Shown: positions 1-11,334 of the stretch, piece after piece
Layout of the letters: each line of letters starts with the position of its first letter
Numbering within the stretch: the stretch's first letter is position 1
Assembly (NCBI RefSeq): GCF_009905375.1
Contig: NC_133657.1
Coordinates: 40,791,853 to 40,855,852 of the forward strand
Direction of reading: 5' to 3'
DNA length: 64,000 nucleotides
DNA from: Apium graveolens
Taxonomy: Eukaryota; Streptophyta; Magnoliopsida; Apiales; Apiaceae
Notes under the pieces: generated by a model
What the model was told of the DNA's origin: nothing
The model's input: the letters and a program-made list of their open reading frames with translations, nothing else
Database searches by the model: none
Made by a program: the position numbers and the translations under genes

Positions 1-476
1 TTTCTTTAATTAAATTATACGACTTAATTAATTAATAGAGAATTAATACTATTCTTGAACAGCAACCACTCTTCTGACAATCTGCTGAAAATCACTGAAA
101 CTTATGAATCCATTTCACCACTTCAATGTTGATACTCGATGTACTGTCTGGTTCATGAATGACTAACATCTGTGATGTTTCTTCATGTCTTGATTTTATT
201 CAGATTAAATCCCTGTATTTAATTGATACCCTGATGAGATCTCTGTCACTTGATTAAATCCACAATCTTGATTTATATCACTGAGGCTTGATCAATTTCT
301 TGAGCTTCTTATAGTGAATTAAGTCCTCAAGTCTGTAGATGAACAATGTTAATCCTTTGACATATGTTACTTTGAGAGATCTCTCTGATGATAGAACCAC
401 TATTTACTTGTTACATCCTTATTTGAGTTGAGTTAAATCTTCGAATAAACAAATAGGCTATGACATATGCCTTTCA
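1..476 (-). repeat. 3' LTR of element B, partial
   Basis: Nearly identical to the inner part of the 10884-12141 LTR (matching about 11660-12141), with scattered substitutions and a small indel near 350. On the minus strand the LTR starts TGAAAGGCATATG at 476. About 780 bp, including the TGTTAG terminus seen in the other copy, lie left of the window. Confidence 0.95.
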
Positions 477-490
477 ATCTCCCCCTATTT
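477..490 (-). other. Polypurine tract of element B
   Basis: On the minus strand this reads AAATAGGGGGAGAT and directly abuts the LTR start TGAAAGG. It primes plus-strand DNA synthesis. The GGGGGAG core matches the Sirevirus-type tract also found in element A at 27067-27080. The 248 bp between it and the ORF3 stop at 739 are AT-rich with nothing recognisable. Confidence 0.9.
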
Positions 491-738
491 GTTTGTTAGA
501 CAATAACAACAAATACCTAGAGGATAGCTCAACTAAGAAATAAGAAAAAGATATAAACAGTAATGCAAAGTAAATAGCAAAAAAGTTCTGGATTATATTT
601 AACATTTTCCAGATTCCAAAAGAAATTTACAAGTGAATACAAGATAGATGTTCCTCTAGACTGAACATATAACTACATTAGTCTATCTTGATTCATAAAG
701 CTCTAATCATATTACATTAAGTTTTGAGCTAATTGAAT

Positions 739-2097
739 TTAGTTGTCTTCCCTTCCGAATTCACCTTCTTCCAAATCTTGAAGCAACTCCTTGTCAAAGA
801 CACGATCCTTTTCAGAAGTGAAGCTGGCTGGTCTGACTGGTTGAACTCCAACTGACTTTAGCTTATTCTTGAACTGACTGTACCTTTTAATTTTCTTTTC
901 ACAATAAGCTTGAATCAGATCAGCTGCTTGAGTTTTCAACATGGATGAATATCCAGCAGTTCTTAAGTGATGTTCCACCCAGACAAGATGCTTAGCAGAG
1001 TAGTCTTTAAGAGATTGTGAATCGAGCTGGCAGATTTGAAGAAAGTCAGACTTAAAGAATCTTACCTGATGAGGATTGTTGACCACTTGAGGACTAGCCA
1101 TGCTGGCAAACTCTTTGAGCCTTTCTCGAAGAACTTCATTCAATTCTGAGCTTCTTTTGACTTTGTTGAGAAGAACCCAAATCTCTGATAAAGAATGATT
1201 CTCAAACAGATGAAGTGATACCTTGAAAGATCCTTTGCTCTGACAATATACAAATATGCTCATTTCATTTAGAGATCTGTCAAAGGCAGCTGTGATCCTT
1301 GAGACTTTAGTCTTGATAGCATTCATGTACACGTCATTGTTTGGATTAGAGATCTCCAGCTTGTCAAGAAGATGTAGAAACTGCCTATCATTGTTTGTGC
1401 TCAGCTGAGGCATATCAAGTACTCTCCTAGCTTCATCCCATTTTTCACCAATCTTCAGTTTGACATCTCTTCTCCTTTCTTTAGCTTTAATGTCATGAAG
1501 ACGTTGCTTTTCAAGAGTTTCTGTTCGTTCAATGTTTTTCCTCTTATCAATGATATGGGATACCTTTTTGAGTTCAGCTTCTTTTCTTTTCAACTCTGAC
1601 TGCTGCTGCTGAAACTCTTTCTCAAAAACAGGATCCACTTGAGCTTCCTCTTCCCATTCTCCAAAATCACTTTCCTCCTCAGCTTCAAAGAAACCATCTT
1701 TATCTTCCAAGACTGGTTCATTGGGAATGTCAAAAATATCAAAGTCATCATGTTCTCCACTATAGTATACATCATCAGCCTTTCCTGTGCCTCCAGCAAA
1801 AGAATCTTTTTCTTTTCCCTTTCCACTTCTCCCTTTCTTCTCCCCCTTAGTTGAGGAATCCTCTACAGACTTTCCTCTAGACCCTCCATGACCTCCATCA
1901 CCTCCAGAGCCTGAGCCTCCACCAGACGGCCCTTCAAAGAAGGTCATGTGTTCTTCATTAGGGCAGTGAGAATTTTTGATCATGATGTACAAGTGCTTCA
2001 TCCCTTCATTGAGATGTTCCATGCCCGTCTCTATCTTCAAAAATCTGGAGGAGTCCAGTGAATGATTCATTTCAACCAAGTCTTCAAGAGAAGTCAT
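739..2097 (-). pseudogene. Element B ORF3, C-terminal part
   Basis: A 452-codon open frame forming the last part of B's post-pol gene. Residues 55-75 are a Gly/Ser run and 76-105 are Lys/Gly/Ser-rich. Residues 110-160 are strongly acidic, and 160-215 are Glu/Lys/Arg-rich with heptad character (likely coiled coil). A globular C-terminal stretch follows at about 255-420. Residues 271-330 (starting AFDRSLNEMSIF) resemble the C-terminal domain of element A's ORF3 around its AYRNLPERLVF stretch. No signal peptide, membrane segment or enzyme motif is visible, so an envelope role is not supported. The frame differs from the upstream ORF3 segments because a 26-bp tandem duplication at 2090-2141 shifts it. 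Function unknown. Confidence 0.75.
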
Positions 2098-2141
2098 TCT
2101 TGAATGGAGAGAGCAGAAGTCATTCTTGAATGGAGAGAGCG
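2090..2141. repeat. 26-bp tandem duplication in ORF3-B
   Basis: Two adjacent copies (2090-2115 and 2116-2141) starting GAAGTCATTCTTGAATGGAG and differing at one base. Because 26 is not a multiple of three, the duplication shifts the ORF3 frame and separates the C-terminal frame from the rest. Confidence 0.95.
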
Positions 2142-2837
2142 GAAGTTTGAAATGTCTTCAGCTGATAAAGTTGGAGATGCCTGGATTGAGTTAAGCTTTG
2201 GTACAACAGAGGTCTTCAAATTTAATATCTCAGTCCTGATGAGAGCCAGCTGATTATTGACAGAGGTGGAAGAAGAAGACCGTTCAACCACTTATGCTTT
2301 GAATGATTGAGCCTCAGCCTGACTTTTTGCAAGTTATTCTTTCAGATCAGCAATTTGAGCTAACAGATTTTCAGTGTTTGTGTCTGTGTGTGCGCTCACC
2401 TGAATATCTCTCCTGTTTGGTTCACTCAACTCACGTGCTTGTGTATCTCTCAATATTATTGCTCGTGAGGAGTCTTCCTGTTGCTGATCTTTTGTACCTG
2501 CAATTGAAATTACCCTAGCCTCTTCAAGAGAGGTCAGTGGTGGTGCAATGGGAATTCGTGAGTCCCGATCCTCAGTCAAACCTATCTTTTCATGTGAAAT
2601 AGATGTCTGAATTGCTTCAGGGATAGATTGACCGAGTTGCCCTCCACTTTCTCCAGATAAATCTGTGAGTGAAGAACCCTGTGAGGGAGCCAGAGGTGTT
2701 GGATCTGGGAGGGGAGAAAATGACTCTATTAAAGGTGGCTGAGAGTCAGATTTTCCCTCAGAAGCATGTGACTGCTCTTCTGCCGTAACTATGGCAGGCA
2801 CTGTAACCGACTCAATGTGCACTCCTCGCTCTGTGTC
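2098..2837 (-). pseudogene. Element B ORF3, middle part
   Basis: Continues the frame of the N-terminal part after an in-frame TAG at 2838-2840. About 160 codons are Ser/Pro/Thr/Glu-rich and low in complexity, followed by two further in-frame stops near 2334 and 2296. A 65-codon stretch (2291-2094) with leucine/isoleucine heptads resembles the coiled-coil portion of ORF3-A near 21000-21199. It probably served as a disordered linker plus oligomerisation segment of one large ORF3 protein. Confidence 0.65.
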
Positions 2838-4172
2838 CTAAGTATCATTTATTGGTCTGTATGCTTCCATTGTGAGTAATGGAAGTGTGCTTGACTCAGT
2901 ACAGGATGCCATGGCCCTATGGCGAATTTCAATGGATTCATCCTGTTGATAGAATGTCTCTAGTAACTGTTTACTGGCCATATGAAAGTCCATGTCATGT
3001 TGGGAGGACAAGGATGGGTTTTCAGATGCCTCAGTAAATGTTTTTCTTTTCTTGGGAGGAGGCAGAGCTGAGGGTTCATTCACATTCAACAACATACTAC
3101 TTCCTACTAACCTTCTACGTAACATTTTAGACAGTGGGGGAGAGGTTGAGATAGGTTGTGACTCTGTGTTTGGCTCTATGACCTGGGATTGAAGCTGCGG
3201 TTCTACAACTTCATGGTCAGCCCTATCAACCACTGAGGGTCCTTCTACAGAAGTAGGAATAGTTTGTGAGTGAGAAATTATTACCTGCAGTGGAAGAACA
3301 TCTGATGTTTGAGCCTGGGTGGCTTGAACCACTGGAGGTTGAGCTTGCTGTTCATGACCGGGAAGATTGAACATTGGTAAAGGAATGTAAGTGGCCATGA
3401 AAGCAGATACAAGTACTGGAACTTGCATGAATTTGAAGGTTGTGTCTTGGCGTGTGTAAATCTTTTTGCTTACTGGAGGGGTTTCAGTTACAGAAGACTT
3501 AGCAAAAAAAGCCTTATGCTCATGTGTGAGAAGATGTTCTGCTATAAGCATAAGAAAACGAGCGTAGTAGCATGAAACCCTATAATTTATAGAATGATCA
3601 CGTAAAGCAGTAGTGAGACGTCTCAGAAGAATGGGTAAAAGTAGTTTGCCAAAATTGATCCTTTCATTGAAAACAACCGCAAGACCAATATACTGCAGAG
3701 TGGAAGTGATGTTGTGAAAGTTGGATTTAGTGCAGTTGGCAAATACTTTGGAAACTGTATCGAAGAAAATATCCCATTCAGAAACCAAATTGGATTTAGA
3801 CAACTTGGTTAAATTAATCACGCCCTGATAGTGAATAGGATGGAAAAAGTTTAAAATATCATTTTCAGAGGGTAAATTACAGAAATTGTCCATTGGAAAA
3901 TTTAACGCTCGATTGACGACTGTTTCATCAACTACATACTGTGTATTTGCCACGGTGAATGAAAAAGATTTAAAATCATCGGCCACAGTAGAGGTTGTGC
4001 AAATCAGTCTGAGTAGATCGACATTTAAAAGCACATTTGATTTAATAGCAGAGCTAACAATCGAATGGTCATTTAAAAATCTAATCCACGGCTTAAATTT
4101 TTCCACATCACATTTTTCTGGATTAAAATAACCAACAAGATTATGCGAGACAATTTGGAAATTGAGAGCCAT
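2838..4172 (-). pseudogene. Element B ORF3, N-terminal domain
   Basis: I chose the start at 4172 (protein beginning MALNFQIV) rather than the upstream M at 4202, because the first ten codons of the longer form are hydrophobic and not matched in ORF3-A. Residues 1-220 look globular. They share a pattern with ORF3-A: FxFTV then V..ALxFP, a tryptophan followed by VSKVF, and a terminal YYARFLMLIAEHLL like YYARFFMMLANHL in A. Residues 250-440 are Pro/Ser/Gln-rich linker. The frame stops at a TAG (2838-2840) and continues open beyond it. It lies 3' of pol, where some Sireviruses carry an env-like gene, but no signal or membrane segment is seen. It may belong to the putative plant transposon protein family. 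Confidence 0.75.
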
Positions 4173-4463
4173 TTTTAAAAACAAATACAAAAAGACACAC
4201 ACTGTCAGAATTTTAAGAATTAAATTAAGAAAATTCGAATTAAAAATTATTTAATAATTCGAATTTAATTCAATTATATCCAAAAAAAATTAGAAACAAA
4301 TGTGTCTTGACAATTTTTAACCACCAAAATCAGATATGCAAACAGATTACTCAAACACACAACACAACAGCCAATGAAATGAAAGATTTGATTTTGAAAT
4401 TATATTTTTTTTAAAAAAAAATTGGCAGCACTTCTGTATGTATATACGTGTATGTATATATAG
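4173..4463 (-). promoter_or_regulatory. Candidate internal promoter and leader of ORF3-B
   Basis: On the minus strand a TATA-like box (TATATATA, 4455-4462) lies 283 bp upstream of the ORF3 start. It sits in the 16-mer CTATATATACATACAC (4463-4448), which is also found at the same position before the Athila ORF3 (32350-32335). The leader is AT-rich with no pol coding. In AT-rich DNA a TATA alone is weak evidence; the case rests on the motif array further upstream and the parallel layout in the two other families. Confidence 0.45.
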
Positions 4464-4620
4464 CAGGAGTGAAAATGTTATGCTGAGTAAAACCTCGAGC
4501 AAGGAAGTAGAGATGGCGATTGATTGATTGAACAGAGAGAGACAAGGGTTTGGGAGGAAGAAAGAAAAATAAAAGAAGGAGAGATATAAAATAACAAGAC
4601 AAAACACAAAAAGACTGATT

Positions 4621-4935
4621 AAGTAGTATAACTGGTATGACAATTCGGGATTGTCTTACCGATTGTCATACCGATAGTTATACTAGGCAAAATTAGGAAT
4701 ATAAAACGAATAAACCAGAAAGACAATCGAATTGTCATACCGATTGTCATTCTAGTAAAAAAAATATTGAAATATATAATATAAGTTTTATAACTGGCAT
4801 GACAATTGATTGTCATACCGATTGTCATGCCAGTATAAAACTATACTGAATAATTAAAATAAACACAGTTACACTGGAATGACTTCCAGCAAGACAATTG
4901 CAAAAGTCTTGCCGATTGTCATTGCAGTTATAAAA
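4621..4935 (-). repeat. Array of GATTGTCAT/ACTGGCATGAC motifs before ORF3-B
   Basis: About four irregular clusters combine AACTGGCATGAC, GATTGTCATACCGATTGTCAT and close variants in both orientations, so hairpins can form, for example around 4795-4835. The same words recur in B's LTR at 11361-11525 and nowhere else I could see in B. The rest of the 4463-5261 spacer is AT-rich. Its 4480-4560 part reads, on the minus strand, like a CT-rich plant leader; 4936-5261 holds nothing recognisable. Confidence 0.85.
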
Positions 4936-5261
4936 CAAATATGAATAGAATTTACAAGTACAGAAAATATTTACAAAATTAAAATATTTCATAAATAATT
5001 ATATTTTCAGTCCAAAAATAGATTTCTTATGAATTTTAGCAAATAAAATTCATAGAAAAATATTTTTAGAGAAAATAAAATATTCTGAGATATAATAAAA
5101 TTAACAAGTAGAATAAATAAATAAGATAAGATAATAACAATTATATAGAATTAAGCAAGAATTATGGTAAATATGATAAAATAAATTTGCAAATGAATTT
5201 TTCATTCATGAAAAATTCATTTGTAAATTCATTCAAGAACAGATTTCAGATATTAACAAGT

Positions 5262-5735
5262 TTAATCACTAAAGCTATTCAACATCCCCAATTTACCAAC
5301 TAATCTGGTAAACGTGGATTCATCAAGAGGTTTAGTGAAAATATCTGCTATTTGTTCTTCTGTTGGAACAAAAAATAGTTCAACAGTACCATTCATGACG
5401 TTCTCTCTAATTAAATGATACCTGATGTCAATGTGCTTGGTCCTTGTATGCTGCACAGGGTTGTTGGTGATGGCTATTGCACTTGTATTGTCACATAGAA
5501 TAGGTATTTTGTTCAATACAGAGCCATAGTCCCGTAGCTGATTCCTAATCCACAAGATTTGAGCACAGCAGCTTCCAGCAGCAATATATTCAGCCTCGGT
5601 CGTTGAATTGGAAACTGTTTGCTATTTCTTACTGTACCATGAGACTAGTCTGCTACCTAGGAATTGACAACTCCCTGAGGTGCTTTTCCTATCAACAACA
5701 CTTCCTGCGTAATCTGAATCTGTATATCCAACAAG
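5262..5735 (-). pseudogene. Element B pol: RNase H
   Basis: The RNase H domain at the end of copia pol, which removes the RNA strand during reverse transcription. Visible family landmarks are DSDYAGSVVDRKSTSG, then EAEYIAAGSCCAQ, the CDNTSAIAITNNPVQH block, and the C-terminal TKHIDIRYHLIREN and IADIFTKPL blocks. The catalytic acidic residues (D of DSDYAG, E of EAEY, D of CDNTSA) are present. A TAG at 5624-5622 stands where the family has Gln (CAG to TAG). A one-base insertion near 5735 separates it from the upstream frame. Confidence 0.9.
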
Positions 5736-6193
5736 GTTTAAAACCAGATTCTTTAGGGTACCAAATACCTAGATTTGGTGTTCCCTTAAGATATCTCAAG
5801 ATTCGTTTAACAGCAACGAGATGAATATCTCTAGGATCCGCTTGGAACCTTGCACATAAGCATGTAGCATACATAATATCTGGTCTACTTGCAGTAAGAT
5901 AGAGTAACGAGCCAATCATACCTCTGTAGCTTGTGACATCTACCTTAATGGAGTTTTCACATGGTCCAAGCTTGACAGCTGTAGTTGACGGAGTCCTTGC
6001 TGATGCAGAATCCTCTAGATTGTACTTTTTGAGGAGTTCCTTGAGATACTTGGATTGGCAAATAAAAGTTCCATCTAACCTTTGATTTACTTGTAATCCA
6101 AGAAAGAACTTCAGCTCTCCCATCATGCTCATTTCAAATTTGCTGTGCATTAACTTAGCAAATCTCTTACAGAGATTATCATTATTAGACCCA
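5736..6193 (-). pseudogene. Element B pol: RT C-terminal part
   Basis: The thumb/connection part of copia reverse transcriptase, with the standard markers MSMMGELKFFLGLQVNQ, YLKELLKKYNLED, SYRGMIGSLLYLTASRPD and the KRILRYLKGTPNLGIWYP block. It is shifted relative to the RT core by a lost base in a T run near 6193 (just after the YVDD motif), and relative to RNase H by an inserted base near 5735. Confidence 0.9.
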
Positions 6194-6796
6194 AAATTAT
6201 ATCATCTACATAGACTTGGACTAATATAGTATCATTCTTATGCTTTTTAGAAAAGAGAGTTTTGTCTATGACACCTCTAATAAAGCTATTTTCAATAAGA
6301 AATTCAGAGAGAGTGTCATACAATTTTCTCGGAGACTGTTTGAGTCCATAGATAGCCTTGAAAAGAAAGTAGACAAAATCCAAATGATATGGATCTTCAA
6401 AACCAGGAGGTTGCTCTACATACACCTCTTCATCCAGCTTTCCATTTAAAAAGGCACTCTTGACATCCATTTGATAAACTTTAAAGTTAGAGAATGCTGC
6501 GAATGCCAGAAATATCCTGATGGCCTCTAGTCTAGCCACTGGAGCATAGGTTTCATCATAATCAATGCCTTCAGCTTGAGAATACCCTTTAGCTACCAGT
6601 CTTGCTTTGTTTTTAGTAACCACTCCATCTTCATCTAGTTTATTCCTGAATACCCACCGAGTACCAACAGCTTTCTTGTGTGTAGGTCTAGGTACCAGTT
6701 TCCAGACTTGTTGATTTTCAAACTGATTGAGTTCATCTTGCATAGCAATCACCCAATCTGGATCAGTCAGTGCTTCTTCAATCTTCTTAGGTTCCT
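6194..6796 (-). pseudogene. Element B pol: RT core
   Basis: Copia reverse transcriptase fingers and palm. Visible are [39 protein letters not shown], the first catalytic Asp in [11 protein letters not shown], the QPPGFEDP block and the YVDDII active site. It is out of frame with the upstream integrase part because one base is missing or added near 6796, where [12 protein letters not shown] would be expected. Confidence 0.92.
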
Positions 6797-7507
6797 CTCA
6801 GAAAGAAATCCTGAGAATAGACATTCATTTTGAGTAGCACGTCTAGTTCTAACTCCAACATCTGTATCACCAATAATCAACTCAAAAGGATGAGCTTTAT
6901 TCCAGACAGTCTGTCTTGGAAGATTTGATCTTGATGATTCGCCTCGAAACAGATTGGGATGTTGTGTCCTACTAGTTGATCCTTCAGCATCTCCCCCTGA
7001 GTTGTTGTCAGGTTGACTTGATGATTCTTCGTCAGTAGCAGTGGTATCTCCATTGTTGCCAATGTTTCCATCACCATTACCTTGAGTATCATCATGATTA
7101 ACAGGTTCTTCACCAGCAACAACCTCAGGTTCTTGATCATGTTCTGATTCTGAATCTGACATATCATCAAACTTCAGTTTCTCAGAAGGATCTTCAGTTT
7201 GGATACTAGGGAGTTTAGTGTCATCAAATGTAACATTTACACTTTCAGTTACTTTATGTTGATCAATGGTATACACCCTATATGATCTTCTTCTATATCC
7301 AACAAAAATACCCTCATATGCCTTTGCCTCGAATTTACCACGACGATCATCTCCATCCTTGAGCACGAAGCATCTGGCACCAAATACATGAAAGTATTTG
7401 ATCAAAGGTTTCTGTTCATTCATAATCTCATAAGGAGTTTTCATGAAGTCTTTGTTGATTAGAGTTCGATTCTGACTATAACATGCAATATTGACAGCTT
7501 CAGCCTA
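6797..7507 (-). pseudogene. Element B pol: integrase C-terminal part and spacer
   Basis: Contains the copia integrase C-terminal block (KTPYEIMNEQKP, FHVFGARCFVL, KAYEGIFVGY, YRVYTIDQHKV), followed by an acidic, Asn/Gly/Ser-rich spacer leading to the RT. It is in the same frame as the protease/integrase core but separated from it by a TAG at 7507-7505, where the family has the Trp of FWAEA. Confidence 0.88.
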
Positions 7508-8497
7508 AAAGTACATTGGAAGACCTGATTCACTTAACATCGTTCTTGCAGCTTCAATCAATGTACGATTCTTCCTTTCTATCACTCCATTTTGCTGAGG
7601 GGTTCTAGGAGCTGAAAATTGTCTGGTAATCCCTTTGTATGTACAGAATCCATTGAGAAGTAAATTCTTGAATTCTATTCCATTATCTGACCTTATTGCT
7701 CTAACAGGGACATTAGAATCTAACTCGATCAACTTGATATGATCAATCACAACTTGTGGTGTTTCATCCTTAGAGTGAAGGAATAAAACCCACGTATACT
7801 TGGAATAGTCATCAACTATCACAAGACAGTAACACTTCTTTGACATCGAAAGAACATTAACTGGTCCAAATAAATCCATGTGCAATAATTGCAGAACACT
7901 AGTTATGGAGGATGTGTCAGTGCCTTTGTGACTTGCTTTCTTTGACTTTCCTTTCTGGTAAGCCTCACACAGTCCTTCTGGGGAGAATTCCAGTTGAGGT
8001 AGACCTCTGACCAATTCTCTTTTGATAAGAGAATTCATTGTTTTGAAATTGAGATGGGAAAGTCTCTTGTGCCATAGCCAACTCTCATCTGACGATGCCT
8101 TTGAATAGAAACAATTGACTTCAGGATTGCTTCCAGAGTTCATGTCAGCTACGAACAGATTTCCTTTCCGGATGCCCATCAAGGAGGGTTTTTCATTTTT
8201 CTTGTGCAGAATCTGACACTTCGGCTTGTCGAATAAAACATTGTAGCCATTGTCACAGAACTGACTAATACTAAGCAGATTGTGTACAAGTCCTTGCACA
8301 ACATACACATTTTCAATGATAACATTACCAACTAGCAAACAGCCATATCCCTCAGTTAGACCTTTGTTGTTATCTCCAAAGGTAACCACTGGGCCAGCTT
8401 TCTTAACCACATTTGATAGCAGGGCTCTATCTCCGGTCATATGTCTTGAAGATCCGCTGTCAAGAATCCACACTACCGGTTGTACCTGTTTAATGCC
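7508..8497 (-). pseudogene. Element B pol: protease, GAG-pre-integrase and integrase core
   Basis: Order: aspartic protease with active site in WILDSGSSRHMTGD; GAG-pre-integrase with the zinc-binding H..H..C motif (WLWHKRLSHLNFKTMN, then a C-terminal cysteine pair partly lost: GLCEAYQKGK has Tyr where the second Cys is expected); and the integrase core with DDE residues at D of HMDLFGPV, D of IRSDNG and E of VIERKNR. The best start is 8497, just after an acceptor-like CAG: the frame is open upstream on paper, but that part overlaps gag in another frame and has no protease homology. Loss of the Cys in the HHCC site adds to the defects. Confidence 0.92.
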
Positions 8498-8516
8498 CTG
8501 CAATACAAATGGATTA
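8498..8516 (-). other. Gag stop and splice-acceptor-like sequence, element B
   Basis: On the minus strand, gag ends WVPKKV with TAA (8516-8514), then ATTTGTATTGCAG runs up to 8498 and the pol frame starts at once with GGC. Element A has the same arrangement at 14539-14561. A spliced transcript is one explanation; a frameshift relic is another. Confidence 0.4.
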
Positions 8517-9563
8517 GACCTTCTTCGGAACCCAAGCTTGGTTGGGTCCGACATACTTGTAAAATTGGCCTTTATCAGGCAAAACAACATTCTTAGCTTT
8601 AATGTTCTCAACTTTCTCAATGACTGGACATTTGACCTTGTAAACAGCCTTAACAAATTTCTGTTTAGGCTTAGGCACAAATGTCTCCTTTCTAGCTTTC
8701 GGAGGACTAGCAGTCTTAGACCTATCATGCTTCCTATTATTCACATGCTGACGAGGAGTAGTCTTATCATTAGAAACATGCTTACCATTAAAATAAGCAT
8801 ACATCAAATTAAAAGCATAAGTCATACAATCAGGAACACCACATGCTTTATGAAAGGGATTAACAACAGGCAACTTATGCATGGTAGACATGGCATTTTT
8901 GTTATTCAACTCATGTGTGTCTGAGTTAGTCTCAGTTGCTTTCACAACTTTGACTGGAACCTTTGACACACTTGACTTGGAAACAACTTTCTCATTAGCA
9001 AGATCTTCAGCACGGATTTCTTCTTGAATAATAAATGAGGTCTCATCAAATGGTTCAGCAATTGATTTTTTATAGAGGGGTTCATCAACACCTTTAAGCA
9101 CATGTGGTATTTCCCTACCTTTAGCACAGACATGAGGAGGGGAGTTTATTCCTAATTCTCCAATAGCAACATTATAATCATAACCTACTCCAGATGTTTG
9201 ATTAATAGCTTGCTTATTGTAGAACTCTTTAGCCTTAGAGCAAGAATTAAAGTAAGCTTTGACCTTAGTCTCAAGACCGGTGATCTTGTCTTTGAGAATA
9301 GTTTCGAGTTATCTATAACAGTCAACTCTATTCTCTAGAAAAGATACTTGTTCTTTTAATTTATCTTGATTAATGTGCACAAGTCTTAATTCATTGACCT
9401 CTTTCTCAAGGTCTTTGATTTGTTGATTTAACATTTCATTATCACGACGAGCACAATCTAAGGAACCTCCTAGATGATAAACTAATTCAGCATCAGTAAA
9501 TTTTACCTCTTTTCTTGACGATGAGGTGTTTGCATCACTAGCCATGAGAGCAAGATTCCCAAC
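8514..9563 (-). pseudogene. Element B gag, C-terminal extension
   Basis: In frame with the gag N-terminal part after a TAA (9563-9561) that interrupts the family sequence EYVNLALMA. About 80 residues are coiled coil (9545-9309; e.g. QQIKDLEKEVNELRLVHINQ). A further in-frame stop follows near 9309, then about 260 residues ending AWVPKKV. This long insertion between zinc knuckle and protease is characteristic of Sirevirus gag. Element A has the counterpart at 13214-14541. It probably assists capsid assembly. Confidence 0.85.
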
Positions 9564-10787
9564 TTACTCATCTTCACTGTCAGTATCATCCCAGCTTCTT
9601 CCCTTTTCCAGGTAAGCCCTTTCAGATTTACTCTTCTGATTAGAATCATAAGAGTTCTTCCTAACTTGTTTTGGCTTCCTGCATTCTGTGGCAAAGTGTC
9701 CTAACTCATTGCAGTTGAAGCATCGAATGGTGCTTCGATCAACCATCCCTGTTTTGTACCCACCACTGCTGGTGTTAGAGGATGAAGATCCACCTTTCTG
9801 GAATCTGTTGTAGTTGGACTTGTACTTGAACTTGGGATTCCTCTTGAATCTGACATTGGAGAATCTCTTGACAATCAGGGCCATTGACTCATCTTCCAAT
9901 TGCTCCAGTTCTTCCAAGGAATAAAAATCATCTCCTGATTGATTTGTAGTAGGAGTATCAAATTCTACTACTATCACATTTTCTTCAGCCTTGGAAGACT
10001 GTACCATTCTTTCTGACTGTTGAGATTGTTGTTGTTGTTGTGGTTGTTGTTGTTGTTCTTCAGCTACTAGAGCAGTAGACGTGCTGACCACTCTTCCTTT
10101 CCCATAGACTTCCTTCTGCTGAATCTGCTCCAACTCATAGGTTTTTAACACACCATAGAGCCTTTGCAAAGAAATTTCACTCAGATCTCTTGCTTCTCTT
10201 ATGGCAGTGATTCTATATTCGAGATGAGTTGGCAGTGTTAAAAGGAACTTTTTGTTGACCTCCCTAATTGAATAGTATTTACCATTAATGTTCAGGTTGT
10301 TGATCAATGCATTGTACCTCTCAAACACTTCAGTGATTCCTTCTCCTGGATTGGATTTAAAGTATTCATACTCAGAGGTTAGGATTTCTAACTTGTTCTC
10401 CCTAACTTCCTCTGTGCCTTCATTAATCTCCTCAATAGTTTCCCAGATGTGTTTGGAATCTTTACAGTTCATCACATGTCCATTCATCAAGGGATCAAGG
10501 GAATCAACTAAAATTAATTGAAGGCTAGCATCCAGGGAGGCTTCTTCTTTTTCAGTAGGAGAAAAATCCTCAGGATTCTTTACATAAGTTCTAGCTTTGG
10601 TAATCACCACATCATTTATTATTACCTCTGGTTCAATAACCATCGGAATTTTTGGACCCTTCTTTAACACTTCCAGATATTTGGGATTTGCAACTTATAA
10701 AAACAATAGCATTTTCTTCTTCCACATAACATAATTTTCTTTATCGAATAGTGGAATTTTAACGGTTCCAACTTTTTATGTAGTCAT
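9564..10787 (-). pseudogene. Element B gag, N-terminal part
   Basis: The capsid-forming copia gag. I place the start at 10787 (ATG followed by a VKIPLFDKENY stretch matched by element A). Two stops, TAA at codon 4 (about 10778) and TAA at 10697, then interrupt the family sequence, so the longest open part starts at 10670. Visible: the UBN2-type gag region (RENKLEILTSEYEYFK, RLYGVLKTYELEQIQQ), a glutamine run from CAA/CAG repeats (10020-10062), and a CCHC zinc knuckle, CFNCNELGHFATEC. It ends DTDSEDE before the TAA at 9561. Confidence 0.9.
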
Positions 10788-10868
10788 TATGAATTTTTGA
10801 GTATATAAAAATTCAAGGAGTGGAAGAATCACAAAAGTCTAGGATCTTGATTTGTTCATTAATCAGAA

Positions 10869-10881
10869 GGCTTTGATACCA
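10869..10881 (-). other. Primer-binding site of element B
   Basis: On the minus strand TGGTATCAAAGCC starts two bases after the LTR end CTAACA. It matches the initiator-methionine tRNA 3' end (usual plant copia form TGGTATCAGAGC) with one change. Confidence 0.92.
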
Positions 10882-11334
10882 ATTGTTAGGTCTCAATATG
10901 TTTGTAGAAGGGGGGTTGAATACAAACTATACCGTTTAATCGAATAAAATGCGGAATAAAAAAGGTGAAACAAAATTCAAGTTAAATAAAACTATTATTA
11001 AACTTGAAAGGTGTTACAACAACGGTATCGTTTACAAGGGATTAATCTCAAATAAATTATTCCAAATCTAGAATAAATTTGACATGAACTTTTTCTATTT
11101 TTGTAATAAAAAGGATCAAATGCTAAAAGCAATTTGAGATTAAGTTCTAGGGATTTTGATCCGCTAGATAGTTACACAAGAACAAGAAAAGGATTTCTAG
11201 TGGTTTAGATTTAACAATGAATACTAGAAATTAATGATCTGAGAAATTGCAATAAGTTCTCTGCTATTTTCTTGGTTCTGTGTTCTTCTGTTAATTTGAT
11301 ATTCAATGCACTGTCTTTAGAAAATCGGCTGCTG

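Noticed and set aside
739..4172. ORF3 as a retroviral envelope gene
   Set aside because: Position fits the env-like slot, but no signal peptide, membrane anchor or fusion segment is visible in A, B or Athila versions.
10020..10062. CAA/CAG repeat as a stand-alone microsatellite of interest
   Set aside because: It is a short glutamine run inside gag-B; common low-complexity sequence.
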